Assembly: GCA_903835065.1 (NCBI GenBank)
Contig: CAILLO010000077.1
Coordinates: 112,621 to 176,620, forward strand
Direction: 5' to 3'
DNA length: 64,000 nucleotides
From: an uncultured Eubacteriales bacterium
Lineage (GTDB): Bacteria; Bacillota; Clostridia; Saccharofermentanales; UBA5734
Shown here: one piece after another, positions 17,166-26,794 of the stretch
Numbering within the stretch: position 1 is the first letter of the stretch
How the letters are laid out: each line of letters opens with the position of its first letter
The notes under the pieces: generated by a model
The model's input: only the letters and a program-made list of their open reading frames with translations
What the model was told of the DNA's origin: nothing
Database searches by the model: none
Program-made: the position numbers and the translations under genes

Positions 17166-17893
17166 GCGAGGCGGATCCGGGCGCCGTCCGGCCCGGTCGT
17201 GTAGAGGGCGGTGCGCAGGGTCTCCGCGTCGTCCGCGGCGTCCTGGGGGAGTCCGGCGTGGTCGACGAGCGCCTGCAACAACAGGTCGGGCCGCAGGTTC
17301 TCGCGGCTGCCGGCCTTGACGAGGGCCTCCAGCGCGTCGTCGTCCTTGGCCGCGAGCTCGACGAGCAGCGGGCGCACGTCGACGATCTTCGACCCTTCCT
17401 TGCCCTTCTTCGCGACGGGCAACGGGCCGGCGGCCGGAAGCCGCGCGACGGCCGCGCCGACGCCGGGGCCGCGCAGCACGTAGGACGCCTCGTGGACGGC
17501 GGCCATCAGGCTCTCCCCGCCCTCCGGGGCGATGCGCGCGCCGAGAATCCGGAGCCCTTCGGGCAGCGTCGCGTTCATCTTCCCGACGAACTCCTCGGGC
17601 GCGATGTCGGCGTCGAGGGCGAAGTCCGCGACGTCGTCCCCTGCGTCGATGCCGACGCCGAGCGGCAGCGCGAAGGTCATCACGGGGTGCGGGCTGAAGC
17701 CCTGCGTGAATGCGAGCGGCAGGCCCGTGCGGCGCAGCGTGCGTTCGAAGACGCGCATCAGGTCGAGGTGGGCGAGCCAGGACGTCGCGCCCGTGCGGGA
17801 GAAGCGGGCCCGCATCGTGCGGCCCGGCGTCATGTTCGGACGGTTGGAAGCGTTCTCGGGGCGCCTCGGTCTCGGGTTCGGCCGGTCACTCAA
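17162..17893 (-). CDS. TIGR03936 family radical SAM-associated protein (DUF2344)
   Basis: A 243-residue protein whose core begins RARFSRTGATSWLAHLDLMR and continues with the family block GLPLAFTQGFSPHPVMTFALPLGVG. DUF2344 proteins always travel with, or are fused to, the TIGR03960 radical SAM protein; function is unassigned, with RNA modification often guessed. The first ~25 residues are Pro/Arg-rich and the true start could be at the inner MTPGRTM. The reading frame overlaps the radical SAM stop by 8 nt. Confidence 0.9.
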   Translation of the reverse strand: MSDRPNPRPRRPENASNRPNMTPGRTMRARFSRTGATSWLAHLDLMRVFERTLRRTGLPLAFTQGFSPHPVMTFALPLGVGIDAGDDVADFALDADIAPEEFVGKMNATLPEGLRILGARIAPEGGESLMAAVHEASYVLRGPGVGAAVARLPAAGPLPVAKKGKEGSKIVDVRPLLVELAAKDDDALEALVKAGSRENLRPDLLLQALVDHAGLPQDAADDAETLRTALYTTGPDGARIRLA

Positions 17894-19755
17894 AGCAGAC
17901 GCCTCCTCCGAAGACCGTGGCTCCGCAGCCCGCGCAGCCCTCCCGGCAGTTCGTCGTCGTTTCTCCGGCTTCCGCGGCGCGGCTCTCCCGTACCAGGAAG
18001 TCGCGCTCGACGCCGACGTCGATGTGGTCCCAGGGCGTCGTTTCGTCGTACGGACGCTTCCGGTTCGCGTAGAAGGCCGGGTCGAGGCCCTGTTCGGCCA
18101 TGATTCCGAGCCAAGCGTCGAGCCGGAAATGGTCGTCCCACGAATCGAACCGGCGGCCGCGCTTCACGCCCTCCTCGAGCACCGCGCCCAGGCGGCGGTC
18201 GCCGCGGGCGAGGACGGCCTCGAAGAAGGACTGGTGCGTGTCGTGCCACTGATAGCGGATGGCCTTGCTGCGGAGGAGGTTCCGGAGGTGCTGCTGCTTG
18301 GCGCGCATGCCGTCCATCGATTCCTGCGGCTCCCACTGGAAGGCCGTGAAGGGCTTGGGGACGAACATGGAGGTGGAGATGTTCAGATCGAGCGGTCGCA
18401 GGCGGAGTTCGCGCGGGATCGTTCGCCACAGCGCCTCGATCTGGTGCGCGAGCGCGGCGATGCCCTCGACGTCCTCCATCGTCTCGGTCGGGAGGCCGAG
18501 CATGAAGTACAGCTTCGCGCCGTTCCAGCCGCCCTCGAAGGCCAGCTTCATCGAGCGCATCAGGTCGCCTTCCTCGACGCCCTTGTTGACGACGTCGCGC
18601 AGGCGCTGCGTGCCGGCCTCGGGTGCGAACGTCAGGCCGCTCTTGCGCACCTTGGACGCCTTCTCCATCAGCTCGAGCGAGACGGAGTCGACGCGCAGGG
18701 ACGGGAGCGACAGGTTGACGCGCTGCCCGTCGAGATCGTCGACGAGGTGCGCGGTCAGTTCGGCGAGCCCGGTGTAGTCGCTGGTCGACAGGGACAGGAG
18801 GCCGACCTCCTCGTAGCCGGTCGCGGCCGTGGCGGCGAGCGCCTGCTTCCGGAGCGACTCCGGGCTGCGCTCGCGGACGGGGCGGTAGATGTAGCCGGCC
18901 TGGCAGAAGCGGCAGCCGCGGATGCAGCCGCGGAAGAGCTCAAGGAAGACGCGGTCGTGCACGGTCTCGAGGTTCGGGACGAGGTCGTCTTCGGGGTAAC
19001 CCGCCGCGTCGAGGTCGAGCACGATGCGCTTCAGGACGCGGGCGGACGCCTCGGGGCGGTTGGGGGCGACGGAGGCGACCGTGCCGTCCTCGTTATAGGA
19101 GACTTCATAGAAGGAGGGCACGTAGATGCCCGGAATCCGGGCGGCCCTGGCGAGGAATTCCGTGCGCGGGCCCTTCCCGGCCTTCTTCCAGGCGCCGTGC
19201 AGGTCCAGCAGCTCCCCGAGTACCTCCTCCCCCTCGCCCATCACGACGAGGTCGAAGAAGTCGGCCATCGGCTCGACGTTGTACGCGCAGGGGCCTCCGG
19301 CGATCACGAACGGGTCGTCGTCGGCGCGGTCCGCCGTGCGGACCGGGATGCCGCCGAGGTCGATCATGTTGAGGACGTTGGGGAACGAGAGTTCGTACTG
19401 CAGCGTGAAGCCGACGAAGTCGAACTCGCGGAGGGGGGTCTTCGATTCGAGCGAGAAGAGCGGGATCCCCTCGCGGCGCATCGCGTCCTCCATGTCGGTC
19501 CAGGGGCGCGAAGACGCGCTCGCACCAGGTGTCGGCGCGCTGGTTGAGGACGTGGTAGAGGATGCGCAGGCCGGGGTGCGACATGCCGATCTCGTAGATA
19601 TCGGGGAAGCAGAAGGCGAAGCGCTGGAAGGCCTGCGCCTCGGGCGTGCCGGGGGGCGGGACGCTCTTGGTCACGGCGTTGCGCTCGCCGCCGACGTAGC
19701 GCGCCGGTTTCTCGACCTTGCGCAGGATCCTGCGCGGGATTTCGATCGTCGTCAT
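17886..19755 (-). CDS. TIGR03960 family B12-binding-type radical SAM protein, frameshift in sequence
   Basis: The gene is split over two frames. The first part runs from ATG 19755 (MTTIEIPRRILRKVEKPARY, then FCFPDIYEIGMSHPGLRIL, CERVFAP); the second begins about WTDMEDAMRREGIPLFSLE. Removing one base from the run of four at 19503-19506 gives the family-conserved RVFAPWTDME and a 622-residue protein. The radical SAM cysteines CIRGCRFCQAGY are intact (C-x3-C-x2-C), as is the family tail with cysteines (NCREGCAGCGA). It is cotranscribed with TIGR03936 and the RNase G-like gene. Enzyme activity is unknown. Confidence 0.88.
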
Positions 19756-19835
19756 GGGGTCCCTTTCGTCCGGGGCGTTCCTTTGTCCTTGCCCGACGAT
19801 TATACACGAGGCGGGCGACATGGGGAAACGAGGGC

Positions 19836-19864
19836 TTGACTTTCATATTATGAAAGTTCATATT
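19836..19864 (+). promoter_or_regulatory. Promoter with palindromic operator for the DUF2089-like gene
   Basis: TTGACT, 17 nt, CATATT. The spacer holds the perfect 8+1+8 palindrome CTTTCATATTATGAAAG (19840-19856), and TTCATATT is repeated at 19842 and 19857. The position implies repression by a dimeric protein, possibly the product of the gene itself. Confidence 0.7.
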
Positions 19865-19921
19865 GAACTTATCGAATCATTTTATCGAACCTTCGACCCG
19901 TTTTATGAAAGGAGACCCGTC

Positions 19922-20224
19922 TTGTCGATCGAAGTCGTCCCGGACTGGATGGCCGGACTGGAGGAAGAGGACGTCGCGTTCGTCCGCAAGTTCCTCCTCG
20001 CGTCCGGTTCGCTCAAGGAAGTCGCCTCCCTCTACGGCGTGACCTACCCGACCGTCCGGCTGCGCCTCGACCGCCTGATCCAGAAGATCCGGATCGGCGA
20101 GGAGAACGCCGGCGAACCCTACATTTCCCTGATCAAGCGGCTCGCGGTCAACGAGAAGCTGGACGTCGACACGGCCAGGGTCCTGATCGCCGAATACAAG
20201 AAGGCGAAGGAGAAGAACCCATGA
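19922..20224 (+). CDS. DUF2089 family putative regulator
   Basis: A 100-residue protein, mostly helical. The block FLLASGSLKEVASLYGVTYPTVRLRLDRLIQKI reads as a helix-turn-helix similar to sigma-type and DUF2089 proteins. The N-terminal zinc ribbon of longer DUF2089 members is absent. The start is taken as TTG at 19922 because AAAGGAGA lies 6 nt upstream; a longer form from ATG 19850 would begin inside the promoter. It overlaps the next gene by 4 nt (ATGA). A likely role is a DNA-binding repressor controlling itself and the small membrane protein. Confidence 0.8.
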   Translation: MSIEVVPDWMAGLEEEDVAFVRKFLLASGSLKEVASLYGVTYPTVRLRLDRLIQKIRIGEENAGEPYISLIKRLAVNEKLDVDTARVLIAEYKKAKEKNP

Positions 20225-20553
20225 GCCTGCTGAGCGGTCTGGCCGTCCTGTTCCTGATCGGAATCCCGGTCTTCGTGGCGCTTTGCGTCGGCGAGGTCTT
20301 CCTGTCCCTGACGAAGCCCTTCTGGCCGGGTCTGGTTCTCCCCGCGCTCTCCCTGCTCGTCTCCCTGTCCGGGACCTTCGTGCTTCTGCGCCAGCTCGGA
20401 GTCAAGGGCGCGCTGCTCTTCATCGTGCTGTGCCTGGCCGCCTCCGGCCTGCTGTTCCTGGTCTACGGGATCTGCCGCGCGGTCCGCGGGCGCTCCGCAC
20501 GGCTGAGCAAGGCCGAGGAGCTGAAGAGCATGGCGATCCAGGACCTCGACTGA
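20221..20553 (+). CDS. Small membrane protein paired with the DUF2089-like regulator
   Basis: A 110-residue protein with about three membrane segments (LLSGLAVLFLIGIPVFVALC, a second around LPALSLLVSL, a third around LLFIVLCLAASGLLFLV) and a charged C-terminal tail (RSARLSKAEELKSMAIQDLD). It is translationally coupled to the regulator. The pair resembles regulator plus membrane sensor or anti-regulator modules, but no family assignment is possible by eye. Confidence 0.75.
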   Translation: MSLLSGLAVLFLIGIPVFVALCVGEVFLSLTKPFWPGLVLPALSLLVSLSGTFVLLRQLGVKGALLFIVLCLAASGLLFLVYGICRAVRGRSARLSKAEELKSMAIQDLD

Positions 20554-20587
20554 GCCGGCGGCGCGTTCGGCGGTCCCTCCCCCACGA

Positions 20588-20615
20588 AGAAGGCGCCCTC
20601 CACGGGGCGCCTTCT
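20588..20615 (+). terminator. Terminator after the DUF2089-like operon
   Basis: An 11-bp stem AGAAGGCGCCC / GGGCGCCTTCT with a 6-nt loop, then CTTGTGT. It lies between convergent genes and may serve both. Confidence 0.75.
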
Positions 20616-20654
20616 CTTGTGTCCGGTGCGGGTGCGTGTGCGGCGGGATGGCCC

Positions 20655-21977
20655 TTAGGAGTACTTCGGGATCCAGCTCCCGTGCGCCTCGAACAGGTCG
20701 TCGCACAGCGCGACGATGTCGTCCATCGACAGCTCGGCGGACGCGTGCGGGTCGAGCATCGCGGCCATGTACACGAGTTCCTTCTTCCGCTTCGTCGCGG
20801 CCTCGAGGGTCATCACCTGCACGTTGACGTTCGTGCGGTTGAGCGCGGCGCACTGCTCGGGCAGGTCGCCCACGAAGCAGGGCTGGATGCCGTTGCGGTC
20901 GACCAGGCAAGGCACCTCGACGCAGGCGTTGGAGGGCAGGTTGGTGATCAGCCCGGTGTTGAGGACGTTGCCGTGCACGCGGTAGGGCCGGTCCGTGACC
21001 ATCGCGGAGATGATGTAGGACGCGAACTCGTGCGTCTTCATGTGCGCCAGCGCGTGGTCCTCGACGAGTTCGGCCCGCATCTTCTTCCACTCGTCGATCT
21101 GGCGGACGCAGCGGCGCGGGTATTCGTCGAGGGGGATCGCGAACCGGTCGATCAGTTCCGGATATCTCGACTTGATGAAATAGGGCAGGTACTCGGAAGT
21201 GTGCTCCGAGGACTCGGTGATGTAGTAGCCGAAGCGGCGCATCATCTCGTGGCGCACTAGGTCCCAGCGGCCGTCGTACTCCTCCCGGCCCTCGCGGTAG
21301 GCGCAAGCGCGGCGCTTGATCTCGGGGTAGAGGTCGTGGCCCTGCGCGTCCTCGATCTCCAGCAGCCAGGCCTGGTGGTTGATGCCGGCGATCTCCCAGC
21401 GGCAGGAGCCGATATGCTCGTCCATGCGGAAGGTCTTCAGCAGGTCGCGGGCGCAGGTCTGCACGCTGTGGCAGAGGCCGACGGCCTTCACGGGCGTGAA
21501 GCGCTGCAGATAGCCGCTCAGCATGGCCATCGGGTTCGAGTAGTTGATGAACAGCGCGTCGGGGCAGATTTCCGCGACGTCGCGGGCGAAGTCCTCCAGG
21601 ACGGGCAGCGTGCGCAGGGTGCGGAAGATGCCGCCGATGCCGAGCGTATCGGCGATCGTCTGGCGCAGGCCGTACTTCTTCGGGATCTCGAAGTCGGTGA
21701 CGGTGCACGGTTCGTAGCCGCCGACCTGGATCGCGTTGACGACGAAGTCGGCGCCCTGCAGGGCGGCGCGGCGGTCGAGGGTCGCGGAGACCGGCACGGC
21801 GCGGCCGGCGTTGCGGGCGATGTTCTCGATCATCCGCTTCGAGTCGTCGAGGCGGACGGGGTCGATGTCGTGCAGGGCGATCGAGAGGTCGGGGATCTCG
21901 GGCGTGAGGATGCAGTCGCCGAGGACGTTCTTGGCGAAGATTGTGCTGCCGGCTCCGAGGAACGCGATACGGGCCAT
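20655..21977 (-). CDS. melA: GH4 alpha-galactosidase (MelA-type)
   Basis: A 440-residue family 4 glycosidase, which uses NAD+ and a metal ion. It starts MARIAFLGAGSTIFAKNVLGD with a dinucleotide-binding GAGST loop. The metal motif is CHSVQ, which marks alpha-galactosidases rather than 6-phospho-glycosidases, and the second metal-binding His is in GINHQAW. The ATG at 21977 has AAGGAAGGA upstream; the track start adds 41 unsupported residues. No sugar transporter is adjacent. A divergent AraC gene 215 nt away is the likely regulator. Confidence 0.92.
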   Translation of the reverse strand: MARIAFLGAGSTIFAKNVLGDCILTPEIPDLSIALHDIDPVRLDDSKRMIENIARNAGRAVPVSATLDRRAALQGADFVVNAIQVGGYEPCTVTDFEIPKKYGLRQTIADTLGIGGIFRTLRTLPVLEDFARDVAEICPDALFINYSNPMAMLSGYLQRFTPVKAVGLCHSVQTCARDLLKTFRMDEHIGSCRWEIAGINHQAWLLEIEDAQGHDLYPEIKRRACAYREGREEYDGRWDLVRHEMMRRFGYYITESSEHTSEYLPYFIKSRYPELIDRFAIPLDEYPRRCVRQIDEWKKMRAELVEDHALAHMKTHEFASYIISAMVTDRPYRVHGNVLNTGLITNLPSNACVEVPCLVDRNGIQPCFVGDLPEQCAALNRTNVNVQVMTLEAATKRKKELVYMAAMLDPHASAELSMDDIVALCDDLFEAHGSWIPKYS

Positions 21978-22191
21978 GGGGGGTCCTTCCTTTCCAGCAT
22001 CGGCCTCTCGGCCGGACGGCGGCCGGAGTCCCGGCTTCCTACGCTTCGAGGATAGACCCGTCGCGGCGCGCGCGCGACGCCCTGGTGTTGCGGTTTCCAT
22101 CGTTCATGTTGCATGGTATTCTGTAAAGGCTTGATTCAGCGTCCGTTTCCTTGCAGATATGATTCGAGCGAAGTCCGGGAGGTGCGCCGGG

Positions 22192-23022
22192 ATGGCCCAT
22201 GTCGAAAGGATCTACACGTCCGGCCTGCGCGCGGGCGCCGAACTGTCCGTCCGCCACTGCGGCGAGGAGGACTGCGAGCCGGGGCATTCCTACGGACCCG
22301 CCGTCCGCGACCACTTCCTGGTCCACGTCGTCCTCTCCGGGCGCGGCGCGTTCCGGTCCGGCGGCACGGATGCGCGCCTCGCCCGGGGCGACGGCTTCCT
22401 GATCCGCCCCTCCGAGGTGACCTGTTACGAGGCCGACCGCGACAACCCCTGGACCTACTGCTGGGTCGGCTTCGACGGCACCCGCGCGGCAGCGCTGCTG
22501 GAGCTGGCGGGACTCGCCGAGTCCTCCGTCTTCCGCCACGACCGCCCCGACGCCCTGCACGGGTGCCTCCGGGACCTGCTCGAAGCCGGACGTGGCGCGG
22601 CCTGCGAGGAGGTCGCGACGGTCGGGCACCTCTACCGGTTCCTGTCCCAGCTGATCGAGGCGCGCGGAGCCTCCTCCCCCTCTCCGCGGGCCATGTCCGA
22701 GGAGTACGCCCTGCGCGCGGTCCGCTACATCGAGGGAGCCTACGGCACGCCGGTCTCGGTCGGGGCCATCGCCGCGCACCTCGGCATCGACCGCACGCAC
22801 CTGTTCCGGGTCTTCCGCCGTCACCTCGGCCTGTCGCCGCAGGAGTACCTGCTCGAGTTCCGCATCCGCAAGGCGTGCGAGCTGCTGCGCCATACGGCGC
22901 TCGGCGTGGGGGAGGTCGCCTGCTCGGTCGGGTTCGACCGGCCGGCGCACTTCTCCGCGGTGTTCCGCGCCCGCCGCGGGGTGTCTCCACGGGAGTTCCG
23001 CGCGAAGGGGGATGCGGAGTAG
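22192..23022 (+). CDS. AraC family regulator, probably of melA
   Basis: A 276-residue protein with an N-terminal cupin sensor (HSYGPAVRDHFLVHVVLSG, LARGDGFLIRPSEV) and a C-terminal double helix-turn-helix (VSVGAIAAHLGIDRTHLFRVFRRHLGLSPQEYL, VGEVACSVGFDRPAHFSAVFR). Start ATG 22192 follows GGGAGG, unlike ATG 22159. It is divergent from melA, and such pairs usually respond to galactosides. I could not settle promoters in the 214-nt gap: TTTACA on the minus strand and TTGCAT on the plus strand are weak candidates. Confidence 0.88.
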   Translation: MAHVERIYTSGLRAGAELSVRHCGEEDCEPGHSYGPAVRDHFLVHVVLSGRGAFRSGGTDARLARGDGFLIRPSEVTCYEADRDNPWTYCWVGFDGTRAAALLELAGLAESSVFRHDRPDALHGCLRDLLEAGRGAACEEVATVGHLYRFLSQLIEARGASSPSPRAMSEEYALRAVRYIEGAYGTPVSVGAIAAHLGIDRTHLFRVFRRHLGLSPQEYLLEFRIRKACELLRHTALGVGEVACSVGFDRPAHFSAVFRARRGVSPREFRAKGDAE

Positions 23023-23026
23023 GAGT

Positions 23027-23368
23027 CTAGCAGGCGACGATCCGATGGATCGAGAACTCGCGGCCGCCGTGGAGCTCCCATTCCTTCCCGCCGCAATCCG
23101 GGCAGGTCCTCCGGTTCGCGACGACGTCGGCGACGGCTCCGCAGGCGCGGCACCGGCCGTTCGCCGGCGGCACCTCGATCTCGAGGCGCGCGCCTTCGAG
23201 CAGGGTTCCGTGGGTGGCGGCCGGAAAGCACTTCTCCACGTAATGCGGGACGACGGGTGACAGGGCGCCGATCCGCAGCACGACGGCCTCGATCTTCGTC
23301 AGGCCCTGTTCGCGGGCGACGTCCTCGACGATGCGGACGACCTCGACCACGAGTCCCAGTTCATGCAT
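23027..23368 (-). CDS. hypA: Nickel chaperone HypA
   Basis: A 113-residue HypA/HybF. The N-terminal MHELGL gives the nickel-binding Met1-His2, and the zinc site is CRACG...CPDCGG. HypA delivers nickel, usually to NiFe hydrogenase with HypB, and can serve other nickel enzymes. It overlaps the preceding Fe-S oxidoreductase gene by 8 nt and ends the DUF5692-hypB operon. No hydrogenase gene or hypC-F is in the window. Confidence 0.95.
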   Translation of the reverse strand: MHELGLVVEVVRIVEDVAREQGLTKIEAVVLRIGALSPVVPHYVEKCFPAATHGTLLEGARLEIEVPPANGRCRACGAVADVVANRRTCPDCGGKEWELHGGREFSIHRIVAC

Positions 23369-26103
23369 GCGACGGCGCCCGGCCCCGCAGCGACTTCCGG
23401 ATCTTCTTGATGCCGATCCGGACCTTCCGCCGGAGCACGTGCGGCACGATGGCCTTCTTCATCTCCAGCAGCGAGACGCCTTGGCCGTCGTACCGGCGGA
23501 CCAGCGAGATCGCGTCGAAGCGGCACTGCGTCGTGCACTGGCCGCACCCCACGCAAAGGAACTCGTCCACGACGGTCGCGCCGCAGCCGAGGCAGCGCTC
23601 CGTCTCCTTGCGGACCTGTTCCTCGGTCAGGGTGCCGCGGTCGTCGCGGAACGCGCCGTCCGGTGCCTTGTGGGCCGGTCGCTGGCGCGGCGCGCGGTCG
23701 TAGCCGTCCAGCAGGAGCGCCGTCCTGTCGAGCGCCCGGTAGTCGCGGCGGTCGCGTCCGAGCACGAGGCTCTGTCCGGGTTGCACGAAGCGGTGGATCG
23801 AGATCGCGGCCTGCTTGCCCGCCGCGATCGCGTCGATGGCGAAGCGGGGACCCGTGAGCGCGTCGCCGCCCGCGAACACGTCCGGTTCGGCCGTCTGGTA
23901 CGTGAACGGGTCGGCCTTCACGGTGCCGTTCCGTTGGAGTTCGATCCGGGAGCCGGCCGCCAGCTCTCCCCATTCGACCGTCTGGCCGATGGCGAGCAGC
24001 ACCCGGTCCGCGTCCAGGTCCAGAATCTCCGCCTCGTCGAACGCGGGGGCGAACCGGTGGTCCGCGTCGAACACGGACGTGCACCGGCGGAACCGGACGC
24101 CCTTCACGCGCCCGCCCTCGACGAGGATGCGGGCGGGGCCCCAGCGGTGGAACACCCGGATGCCCTCCTGTTCCGCCTCCAGGACCTCCTCCGGCGAAGC
24201 GGGCATCTCCTCCGCGCTCTCGAGGCAGACCATGACGGCCTCCGTCGCCCCGGTCCGCGCCGCGGTGCGCGCGACGTCGACGGCGACGTTGCCGCCGCCG
24301 ATGACGACCACCCTGCCCTGCAGCGCGACCGATCCGCCCAGGTTCACGCGCCGGACGAAATCGATGCCGGACAGCACGCCTTCCGCGTCCTCTCCGTCCA
24401 CGCCGAGGCTTCGCCCGCCCTGCGCGCCGATGGCGAGGTAGGTCGCCACGTATCCGGAGGCACGCAGGTCCGCGAGGGTCACGTCCCGCCCGACCTCGAC
24501 GCCGGTCCGGAATTCGATGCCCAGCTCCCGCAGCACGTCGATCTCCGCCTCCATGACGTCCTTCTCGAGACGGAACGAGGGGATCCCGAAGGCCAGCATC
24601 CCGCCGGGCTTCGGCAGTTTCTCGAACACCGTCACCCGGTATCCGTCCACGGCGAGATAATAGGCGCACGACAGACCGGCCGGGCCGGCGCCGACGACGG
24701 CGATCCGCTTCCCGTAGTCGTGCCGCTTCGCAGGTATGTAACGGGTCGCACGGTTCATGTCCTGCTCGGCGATGAATCTCTTCACATCGTCGATGGCGAT
24801 CGGTTCGTCGACGTCGCCGCGGGTGCACGCGGACTCGCACCGCCGGTTGCAGATGCGGCCGCAGACGGCCGGGAACGGATTCTCGCGCTTGATCGTCTCG
24901 AGCGCATCGGCGTAGCGCCCCTGCGCGGCCAGCTTGAGGTAGCCCTGCACGGCGATGTGGGCAGGGCATTCCGTTTTGCAGGGTGCGGTTCCCGACGCCA
25001 CGACGTTGCGTCGGTTCGTGCGGTAGTCCGGGTTCCAGCGGTCCGGCGTCCAGTCGGTGTCACGCGGCGTGTCCTCGCGGACGATGCGCTCCGGCGGAGG
25101 TTCGGCCCCGCAGACCTTCTGGCCCAGCTGCAGCGCGTTGACCGGGCAGTTCTCGACGCACGCCCCGCAGGCGACGCACTTTTCGCGGTCGACCCGGGAG
25201 ACGTAGTTGGAGCGGACCATGTCGACGTTGAGGTACATCTCCGCCGTCCGCATCGAGAAGCAGCCGCACCCGCAGCAGTTGCAGATCGCGTGGGTCGTGC
25301 CGTTCCCGTCGAGGTTGGGGATCTCGTGCATCAGGCCGTTCTCCTCGGCCCGGCGGAGGATCGCGTAGACCTCGTCCTTCGTGACCGCGCGGCCGCGGCC
25401 GGTCCGGACGTAGTACTCCGCGGCGTGCCCCATCTGGATGCACATGTCCTCCTTGAGGTGCCCGCAGCCTTCGCCCATGATCTCGCGCGCCGTCCGGCAC
25501 GAGCAGTTCGACACCGAGAAGGCGTCGTGCTCCTCGATGTGCTTCGACAGCTCCTCGTACGATGCGCGGCGGCTGGTCCCGTCGATGGCCCGCTCGATGG
25601 GGATCACGCGCATCAGGCCGATTCCGACCGGCGTCATGCCGACCGTCATCGAGCCCCGCACCCGACCGTACGCCTCGAACGCCTCGGCGATCTGGGGGAA
25701 CCGCTTCGCGTTGGTCGGGTGGTTGACCATCATTTCCATGATGCCCGGCACCCAGGTGTCGTACCAGAAGGTGTCCACCCCGTCGATCTCGTTCACGAAG
25801 CAGACGCCCCGCGTCCGCGAGCTCCAGCAGCAGCCGCCGGCATTCCTCCTCCGGGCGTCCGGTGCGGGCGGCGACGGTCGCGGCGGTCCCCTTCTCCCGG
25901 ATCGCGAGGGCCATGCAGGCCGCGGCCATGTCGTCCGACACGACCGGCTCCAGGATCCGGTACTCCGGCGCGTCGTAGTCGTACGCGTCCTTCGCGCCCG
26001 GCTTCTTCCGCCCGATGTGGTTCGCCAGGGCCAGGACCGCCGGCCTGCCCGCGCAGGTCTCCGCTCCGTCGATCCCGCTCCGTGCCGTCGTCCCGTCCAT
26101 CAT
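23361..26103 (-). CDS. Large Fe-S/FAD NAD(P)H oxidoreductase, frameshift in sequence
   Basis: Two frames join into one protein of about 913 residues if one base is removed from the run of four at 25807-25810: the first ends ELADAG and the second continues VCFVNEIDGVDTFW. The domains run in order: a winged-helix-like start; a cysteine region (NCSCRTAREIMG, ICNCCGCGCFSM) with a 2[4Fe-4S]-type site (CVACGACVENCPVNA); a GltD/DPYD-type Fe-S helical domain (CKTECPAHIAVQGYL, CGRICNRRCESAC); FAD (VVGAGPAGLSCAYYLA) and NAD(P) (VVIGGGNVAVDVART) folds; and a final ferredoxin-like part (CLGCG, CVGCGQCTTQC). It is probably an electron-transfer hub between NAD(P)H and ferredoxin or an unknown partner. It is cotranscribed with hypB and hypA. 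Confidence 0.85.
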
Positions 26104-26110
26104 TCGCTCC

Positions 26111-26782
26111 TCACCCTTCCCGGAAGGCGCGGACTTCCCGCCGCAGCCAGCCGATCCATTCGTCCAGACCCTCGCCCGTGCGGGCGCTGACGGCCATCAC
26201 CGCGGCGCAGGGATTCAGCCGGCGCACCCGCTCGCGCACCGCTTCCATGTCGAAGTCGAAATACGGCAGGACGTCGGTCTTCCCGATCAGCACGGCGTCG
26301 CAGACGCTGAACATCAACGGGTACTTGAGCGGCTTGTCGTCCCCCTCGGGCACCGAAAGGATCATCGCGTTGCGGGCGGCGCCCGTGTCGAATTCGGCGG
26401 GGCAGACCAGGTTCCCCACGTTCTCGAGGATCGCGAGGTCGAGTCCGTCCAGCCCTAGGCCGTCCAGCCCCTGGCGGGTCATCCCGGCATCCAGGTGGCA
26501 CATGCCGCCCGTGTGCAGCTGGACCACCCGCACGCCCGTCTCCCGGACCGCCCGGGCATCCACGTCCGAATCGATGTCGGCCTCGAGGACGCCGATCGCG
26601 AACTCGTCCTTCAGGCGTTCGATCGTGGCCTTCAGCAGGGTCGTCTTGCCCGCGCCGGGCGACGACATCAGGTTGAGGAGGAACACGCCCCTCTCCTTCA
26701 ATTCCCCGCGCAGCCGGTCCGCCTCGCGACCGTTGTCCTCGTACACGCTCCGCTGGATCTCGAGAATCCGGAATCCGTCCAT
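26111..26782 (-). CDS. hypB: Hydrogenase/nickel GTPase HypB
   Basis: A 223-residue SIMIBI GTPase. It has the P-loop SSPGAGKTTLL, the metal-site motif GGMCHLDA (Cys-His between subunits), ENVGNLVCPAEFD, and the base-recognition motif GKTDVLP. The histidine-rich nickel store of some HypB proteins is absent. It donates nickel through HypA. GGAGGCGG overlaps the end of the DUF5692 gene upstream, and the oxidoreductase gene starts 7 nt after it stops, so this is one tight operon. Confidence 0.95.
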   Translation of the reverse strand: MDGFRILEIQRSVYEDNGREADRLRGELKERGVFLLNLMSSPGAGKTTLLKATIERLKDEFAIGVLEADIDSDVDARAVRETGVRVVQLHTGGMCHLDAGMTRQGLDGLGLDGLDLAILENVGNLVCPAEFDTGAARNAMILSVPEGDDKPLKYPLMFSVCDAVLIGKTDVLPYFDFDMEAVRERVRRLNPCAAVMAVSARTGEGLDEWIGWLRREVRAFREG

Positions 26783-26794
26783 CCGGGCCGCCTC

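Noticed and set aside
19850-19921. Upstream ATG start for the DUF2089-like protein
   Set aside because: It lies within the promoter and operator and has no ribosome binding site; TTG 19922 has AAAGGAGA at proper distance.
21978-22191. Promoters and operators between melA and the AraC gene
   Set aside because: Only weak -35-like words (TTTACA, TTGCAT) without matching -10 elements; not strong enough to list.
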